Assembly (NCBI RefSeq): GCF_013389595.1
Contig: NZ_CP058306.1
Coordinates: 62,001 to 126,000 of the forward strand
DNA length: 64,000 nucleotides
Reading direction: 5' to 3'
DNA from: Flavobacterium sp. I3-2
GTDB lineage: Bacteria > Bacteroidota > Bacteroidia > Flavobacteriales > Flavobacteriaceae
The notes below the pieces were generated by a model that did no database searches, had not been told where the DNA came from, and saw only the letters and a program-made list of their open reading frames with translations. Shown one piece after another: positions 59,763 to 64,000 of this stretch (its first letter is position 1; the number at the start of each line of letters is the position of its first letter). The translations under genes were made by a program, and so were the position numbers.

Positions 59763-62756
59763 TTATACTATTTCTTCTTGATTTTGATTCTCTTCTTGAG
59801 CTTTTGCAAGAGCTTCTGCTCTTTCTTTTTCAGCAGATTTTTGAATTGTATCAACTAAAATTGGTGTTGAAATGAACAAAGATGAATAAGTTCCGACTCC
59901 AATACCTAACAACATAGCAAATACAAATCCACGTAATGAATCACCTCCAAAAATAAACATGACTAACAATACAACAATTACAGTTGCAGAAGTATTGAAA
60001 GTTCTAGATAAAGTTGTATTAATAGATTGATTAACTACATCAAGGAAAGTCCCTTCTGTTTTACCTTTAACATATTCACGCACACGGTCAAATACAATAA
60101 CGGTATCATTCAATGAATATCCAATTACGGTTAACAAGGCAGCAACGAAAGATTGATCTACTTCCATGTTAAAAGGCGCCCATCTGTAGAAGAATGAATA
60201 AACTCCTAATACAAAAACAACATCGTGCGCAACTGCTGCAACAGCACCTAAAGAATACTGCCATTTTCTAAATGATAAAGCTAAGTAAATAAACACGATT
60301 GCTAACGAACCTACAACAGCCCAATAAGCATTTGTTTTTACATCTTTTGCAACAGTAGGTCCAACTTTAGAAGCTTGTAAAATTCCGATTGTTTTCCCTT
60401 CATTTGTATTAACAAACTGCTCATAAGTTAAATCTACAGGTAAATATTTTTTCAAGTTTGCATAAAGAACCTCATTCACTTCTTTATCAATATTCGCTCC
60501 TTCTTCTTCAACTCTGTATTTAGTTGTAATTTTGATTTGTGTATCATTTCCAAATACTTTCGCTTCTACATTGCTATCAAATGCATCAGACAAATCTCCT
60601 GAAATTAATGATGGTTCAATTGGCTTATCAAATTTCACCAAGAAAGTTCTTCCTCCAACAAAATCAGTCCCCATATTCATTCCATTAAAAATAATAGAAC
60701 CAATACATAAAATCATTGTTATAGATGAAATGATATATGAAGCTTTTTTCTTTCCAACGAAATCAAAGTTCATATTTGTGAACCAATTTTTTGTAGTCTT
60801 TGTTGTAAAAGCTAAATCTCTGTTTTTTCTTACAGCACGATCCACTAACACACGAGTAATAAAAATAGCCGTAAATAGAGAAGTTGCAATACCTATTAAT
60901 AAAGTTACAGCAAATCCTTTAATAGGTCCTGTTCCAAAAATCACTAATACCACACCAGTCAAAGCAGTTGTTACGTTAGCATCTACAATTGCAGACATCG
61001 CTCCATCCCAACTAAAAGCATGTTTTACCGCTTCTTCACCTGTATGTCCTTCTCGTAAAGATTCTTTTGCTCGTTCATAAATAAGAATGTTTGTATCTAC
61101 CGCTGTTCCAATTGTTAGCACGATACCAGCAATTCCAGGTAATGTTAATACAACATCGAAACCTGTAAATATTGCAAACATGAATAAAATATTTACTCCT
61201 AAAGCGATAATTGAATACCAACCTGCTTTTCCGTAGAAGAATAACATCCATGCAGCGATAATCAATAAACCAGCGATTGACGACATTAAACCAGCATCGA
61301 TTGCAGCTTGTCCTAATGATGGTCCAACAACTTCTGAAGAAATAATATCTGCAGAAGCAGGCAATTTACCAGCTTTTAATATGTTAGCTAAATCTTTAGT
61401 TTCAGCAACAGTAAAATCTCCAGAAATAGATGAGCTACCACCAGAAATAGCACCAGTAGTTACACCTGGAGCAGAATATACAACATTATCTAAAACGATT
61501 GCAATATTAGATCGTTGTGCATGTGCTTTACCTGTTAATTCTTCCCATGCTTTAGCACCAGAAGCATTCATTTGCATTGAAACCACAGGCTTACCAGTCA
61601 TTTGGTCATAATCATCACGAGCTTGAGTAACGACATCACCTGAGATTGGAGCGACATTAGCAGCATTTCCTTTTAATGCCATTAATTGAGCTACTGACTC
61701 ACCTTTTTTAACTTTTTGCCATGCAAAACGAGCATAACGATTTTGTCCTGTTAATAAAGATCGAACTTGCGGATCAGCTAAATATTCGTTAACTTTTTCA
61801 ACATCTTTAGTATTAAAATAACCAATAACAGGAGAACCTTCTTGTCCAAATCCTAACATAAGATTTAATAAAGGACCTCTATCTTCAGTCTGAGTTGAAG
61901 TCGAATCTTTAGAAACACCTGTTAACAATTTATCAACATCAGAAGTTTCTTTAACAATCGCAGTCGTATCTTTTACTTGAGTTGAAGTTGTAACTTTTGT
62001 TTTTAAAACTTCATTCGCAGATAACATAAATTCAGCTAATTCCTCAACTTTATATGTTTCCCAAAACTCTAATTGCGCTGTAGATTGTAATAAATTTTTA
62101 ATACGATCGATATCTTTTGCACCAGGTAATTCAACTAAGATTCTTCCAGAATCACCAACCAATTGAATTGTAGGTGAAGTTGTTCCAAATTCATCTATAC
62201 GCTCACGAATAACAATATATGCACTTTCAACAGCTTCTTTAACTTTTTTCTCAAGTACGGTTTTAACTTGGGCATCAGTCATTGAAACATTCACTTCTGG
62301 TAAATTTCTATTTGAGAAAATTTCTGCAGAAGATAATTTTACAGTTCCTTTAGACTCATTTTCAAAAGCGGTGAAAAACGCATTTAAATACGTTTCATTT
62401 CCACTACGCACTTTTTCTGCATCAGCTAATGCTTTGTTGAAAACAGCATTATTTGAGTTATTTGCTAAACTTTTAAGTACGTCTTTAATTGAAATTTGCA
62501 GCATTACGTTAACACCACCTTCAAGATCAAGACCTTTTTTAACTTGTTTTGATCTTACTTCTTCAAAAGTTTGACCTAAATATACTTTTTCATTTGCAAT
62601 GGAATCAAGATAGCGAGATTCTTTTGTTAAATCTCCTTTAGCGAATTCTTTCGCCTTGTTTTCATAATGATTCGTAACAAATGTAAATGAAAGCTGGTAA
62701 ATACTTACCAGTGCAAAAAGAATTGCAATAAACTTAACGAGTCCTCTATTCTGCAT
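59763..62756 (-). CDS. secDF: Protein translocase SecDF (fused)
   Basis: This 997-residue inner-membrane protein fuses SecD (about 1-650) and SecF (about 670-980), typical of Bacteroidota. The first periplasmic domain contains GLDLEGGVNVMLQISI and LVGDSGRILVELPGAKDIDRI, with the membrane helices in the GLLIIAAWMLFFYGKAGW region. The SecF part has FVGGRTFLVKF and the motif-D-like GYSLNDTVIVFDRVRE, with a Glu/Asn-rich C-terminus. SecDF uses the proton motive force to complete export through SecYEG. Promoter at 62840-62870. Confidence 0.97.
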   Translation of the reverse strand: MQNRGLVKFIAILFALVSIYQLSFTFVTNHYENKAKEFAKGDLTKESRYLDSIANEKVYLGQTFEEVRSKQVKKGLDLEGGVNVMLQISIKDVLKSLANNSNNAVFNKALADAEKVRSGNETYLNAFFTAFENESKGTVKLSSAEIFSNRNLPEVNVSMTDAQVKTVLEKKVKEAVESAYIVIRERIDEFGTTSPTIQLVGDSGRILVELPGAKDIDRIKNLLQSTAQLEFWETYKVEELAEFMLSANEVLKTKVTTSTQVKDTTAIVKETSDVDKLLTGVSKDSTSTQTEDRGPLLNLMLGFGQEGSPVIGYFNTKDVEKVNEYLADPQVRSLLTGQNRYARFAWQKVKKGESVAQLMALKGNAANVAPISGDVVTQARDDYDQMTGKPVVSMQMNASGAKAWEELTGKAHAQRSNIAIVLDNVVYSAPGVTTGAISGGSSSISGDFTVAETKDLANILKAGKLPASADIISSEVVGPSLGQAAIDAGLMSSIAGLLIIAAWMLFFYGKAGWYSIIALGVNILFMFAIFTGFDVVLTLPGIAGIVLTIGTAVDTNILIYERAKESLREGHTGEEAVKHAFSWDGAMSAIVDANVTTALTGVVLVIFGTGPIKGFAVTLLIGIATSLFTAIFITRVLVDRAVRKNRDLAFTTKTTKNWFTNMNFDFVGKKKASYIISSITMILCIGSIIFNGMNMGTDFVGGRTFLVKFDKPIEPSLISGDLSDAFDSNVEAKVFGNDTQIKITTKYRVEEEGANIDKEVNEVLYANLKKYLPVDLTYEQFVNTNEGKTIGILQASKVGPTVAKDVKTNAYWAVVGSLAIVFIYLALSFRKWQYSLGAVAAVAHDVVFVLGVYSFFYRWAPFNMEVDQSFVAALLTVIGYSLNDTVIVFDRVREYVKGKTEGTFLDVVNQSINTTLSRTFNTSATVIVVLLVMFIFGGDSLRGFVFAMLLGIGVGTYSSLFISTPILVDTIQKSAEKERAEALAKAQEENQNQEEIV

Positions 62757-62839
62757 TATTACTAAAAAAATTAATTAAATTTTATTGATTGATTAATCTA
62801 AAAAATAGTGTTTGAAGTGTACTTTTTAAAATTAACGAA

Positions 62840-62870
62840 CAAATATATAACATCGAAAAAGATTAACCAA
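62840..62870 (-). promoter_or_regulatory. secDF promoter (TTG-N20-TATATTTG)
   Basis: On the minus strand TTG (62870-62868) is followed after 20 nt by TATATTTG (62847-62840), a full Bacteroidota -33/-7 match. The leader before secDF is about 75-80 nt. Confidence 0.6.
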
Positions 62871-62925
62871 TAAAAAAGTTGATATATAAGTTCTAATTTT
62901 AACAAATTATTTTAAGCACAAAAAA

Positions 62926-62953
62926 AAACAACAACCTAAAACGGTTGTTGTTT
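62926..62953 (-). terminator. Terminator after gyrB
   Basis: AAACAACAACC / GGTTGTTGTTT forms an 11-bp perfect stem with a 6-nt loop and A-run, 22 bp after the gyrB stop on the minus strand. Confidence 0.8.
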
Positions 62954-62974
62954 AAAATTTTATCTAAAAATAAA

Positions 62975-64000
62975 TTACGCATCAATATTTGCATACACTG
63001 CATTTTTCTCGATAAATTCTCGACGAGGCGGAACCTCATCTCCCATTAACATTGAGAAAACACGATCCGCTTCTGCCATATTATCTATTGTAATTTGACG
63101 TAATGTTCTATGCTCAGGATTCATTGTTGTATCCCACAATTGCTCAGCATTCATTTCTCCAAGACCTTTATAACGTTGTACTGAAGCACCTTGTCCCATT
63201 TCATCTAATAAAGCAATACGTTCTTCGTCTGACCAAGCATATTGTTTCTTCGCACCTTTCTTAACTAAATATAAAGGTGGAGTTGCAATATAAACGTATC
63301 CTTTTTCAATTAAATCTCGCATATAACGGAAAAAGAATGTCAAAATTAAAGTTGCGATGTGGCTACCATCCACATCGGCATCACACATAATAACTACTTT
63401 ATGGTAACGTAATTTTGATAAATTTAAAGCTTTTGAATCTTCTTCTGTACCGATTGTTACTCCTAAAGCTGTAAAAATATTACGAATCTCTTCACTTTCA
63501 AATACTTTGTGGTGCATTGCTTTTTCAACATTCAAGATTTTACCACGAAGTGGCATAATTGCTTGAAAATTACGATCACGTCCTTGTTTTGCAGTTCCAC
63601 CTGCCGAATCTCCCTCGACAAAGAAAATCTCACATTTCTCAGGATTTTGCTCCGAACAATCTGAAAGTTTCCCTGGCAAACCTCCACCACTCATAACCGT
63701 TTTACGCTGTACCATTTCACGAGCTTTTTTAGCAGCGTGACGTGCTTGAGCGGCAAGTATTACCTTTTGAACAATGGTTTTAGCATCTGCAGGATTTTCT
63801 TCTAAATAATTTTCCAACATCTCAGCAACAGCTTGTGATACTGGAGAAACTACTTCTCTATTTCCTAACTTGGTTTTTGTTTGACCTTCAAACTGAGGTT
63901 CCATAACTTTAACAGAAATAATAGCTGTTAAACCTTCACGGAAATCATCACCTGAAATTTCAAATTTTAATTTTTCTAGAAGTCCAGAAGCATCGGCATA
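62975..64000 (-). CDS. gyrB: DNA gyrase subunit B, C-terminal part (5' end outside the window)
   Basis: The frame stays open to the window edge at 64000, so the gene continues beyond it; 341 codons are visible. The C-terminal half is complete: [15 protein letters not shown] (transducer), [12 protein letters not shown], the Toprim domain with [20 protein letters not shown] (acidic Glu) and [11 protein letters not shown], and the C-terminal GALGEM-type [25 protein letters not shown] ending [16 protein letters not shown]. GyrB supplies the ATPase and Toprim parts of the A2B2 gyrase that introduces negative supercoils. Confidence 0.97.
   Translation of the reverse strand, partial: YADASGLLEKLKFEISGDDFREGLTAIISVKVMEPQFEGQTKTKLGNREVVSPVSQAVAEMLENYLEENPADAKTIVQKVILAAQARHAAKKAREMVQRKTVMSGGGLPGKLSDCSEQNPEKCEIFFVEGDSAGGTAKQGRDRNFQAIMPLRGKILNVEKAMHHKVFESEEIRNIFTALGVTIGTEEDSKALNLSKLRYHKVVIMCDADVDGSHIATLILTFFFRYMRDLIEKGYVYIATPPLYLVKKGAKKQYAWSDEERIALLDEMGQGASVQRYKGLGEMNAEQLWDTTMNPEHRTLRQITIDNMAEADRVFSMLMGDEVPPRREFIEKNAVYANIDA

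Overview
The window is a stretch of bacterial chromosome from a low-GC member of the Bacteroidota, almost certainly family Flavobacteriaceae (Flavobacterium/Myroides-like; the genus cannot be fixed from the sequence alone). The evidence is the gene content (fused SecDF, fused E1 alpha/beta dehydrogenase, cyclophilin-FKBP fusion, ABC permease fused to an M1 aminopeptidase, DUF1573/DUF3857/DUF4369 proteins), the TAnnTTTG-type -7 promoter motifs, the AT-rich intergenic DNA and the many AT-rich bidirectional hairpin terminators. It is mostly core chromosome. I see no intact mobile element, rRNA, tRNA or CRISPR array. The only mobile trace is a short inverted-repeat-bounded relic at 38490-38652.

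Layout. 1-5.3 kb: the end of nusB, a DUF1573 lipoprotein, yajC, an RsmI-like methylase, a low-Mr phosphatase, dnaA and a thioesterase. 5.4-9.4 kb: a LolC/E-type permease diverging from a NamZ-type muramidase, then a Cys-cluster protein and a methyltransferase. 9.4-11.5 kb: an exported catalase with an exported ankyrin partner. 11.8-18.9 kb: a three-gene overlapping operon of exported proteins (TPR-MORN protein, DUF3857/transglutaminase protein, and a second DUF3857 protein that has lost the catalytic Cys). 18.9-28.8 kb: an envelope-stress-type locus on the minus strand (YbjN-like protein, PspA, DUF4177, YqiJ-like OB-fold protein, YqiK-like flotillin, 1610-residue AAA ATPase), facing a divergent XRE regulator across a perfect 11-bp inverted repeat. 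28.9-32.1 kb: rplS, a TraB/GumN protein, trmD and a dual-family peptidyl-prolyl isomerase. 32.4-38.4 kb: an acetate transporter, a glutamate-synthase-like FMN protein, a thioredoxin-like protein and an exported 802-residue protein built largely of K/E/A/R helical repeats.

38.7-46.7 kb: an ABC ATPase plus the permease/M1 peptidase fusion, a cysteine-synthase-family PLP enzyme and an S9 oligopeptidase. 46.7-54.8 kb: a YbaB protein and a DUF4369 lipoprotein facing a five-gene minus-strand run pyrR-pyrB-STAS-like-rnz-pdxH, then an M15-like exported protein, an alanine/glycine:cation symporter and two small exported proteins. 54.9-64 kb: an alpha-oxoamine synthase (SPT/KBL family), a membrane protein, the fused E1 dehydrogenase, secDF and the 3' part of gyrB, which runs off the window.

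Best candidates for new biology: the PspA-flotillin-giant ATPase locus with its divergent regulator and palindromic operator candidate; the TPR-MORN/DUF3857 operon with an apparent enzyme-pseudoenzyme pair; and the K/E/A repeat protein, whose predicted helical rod would be several times longer than the periplasm is wide.
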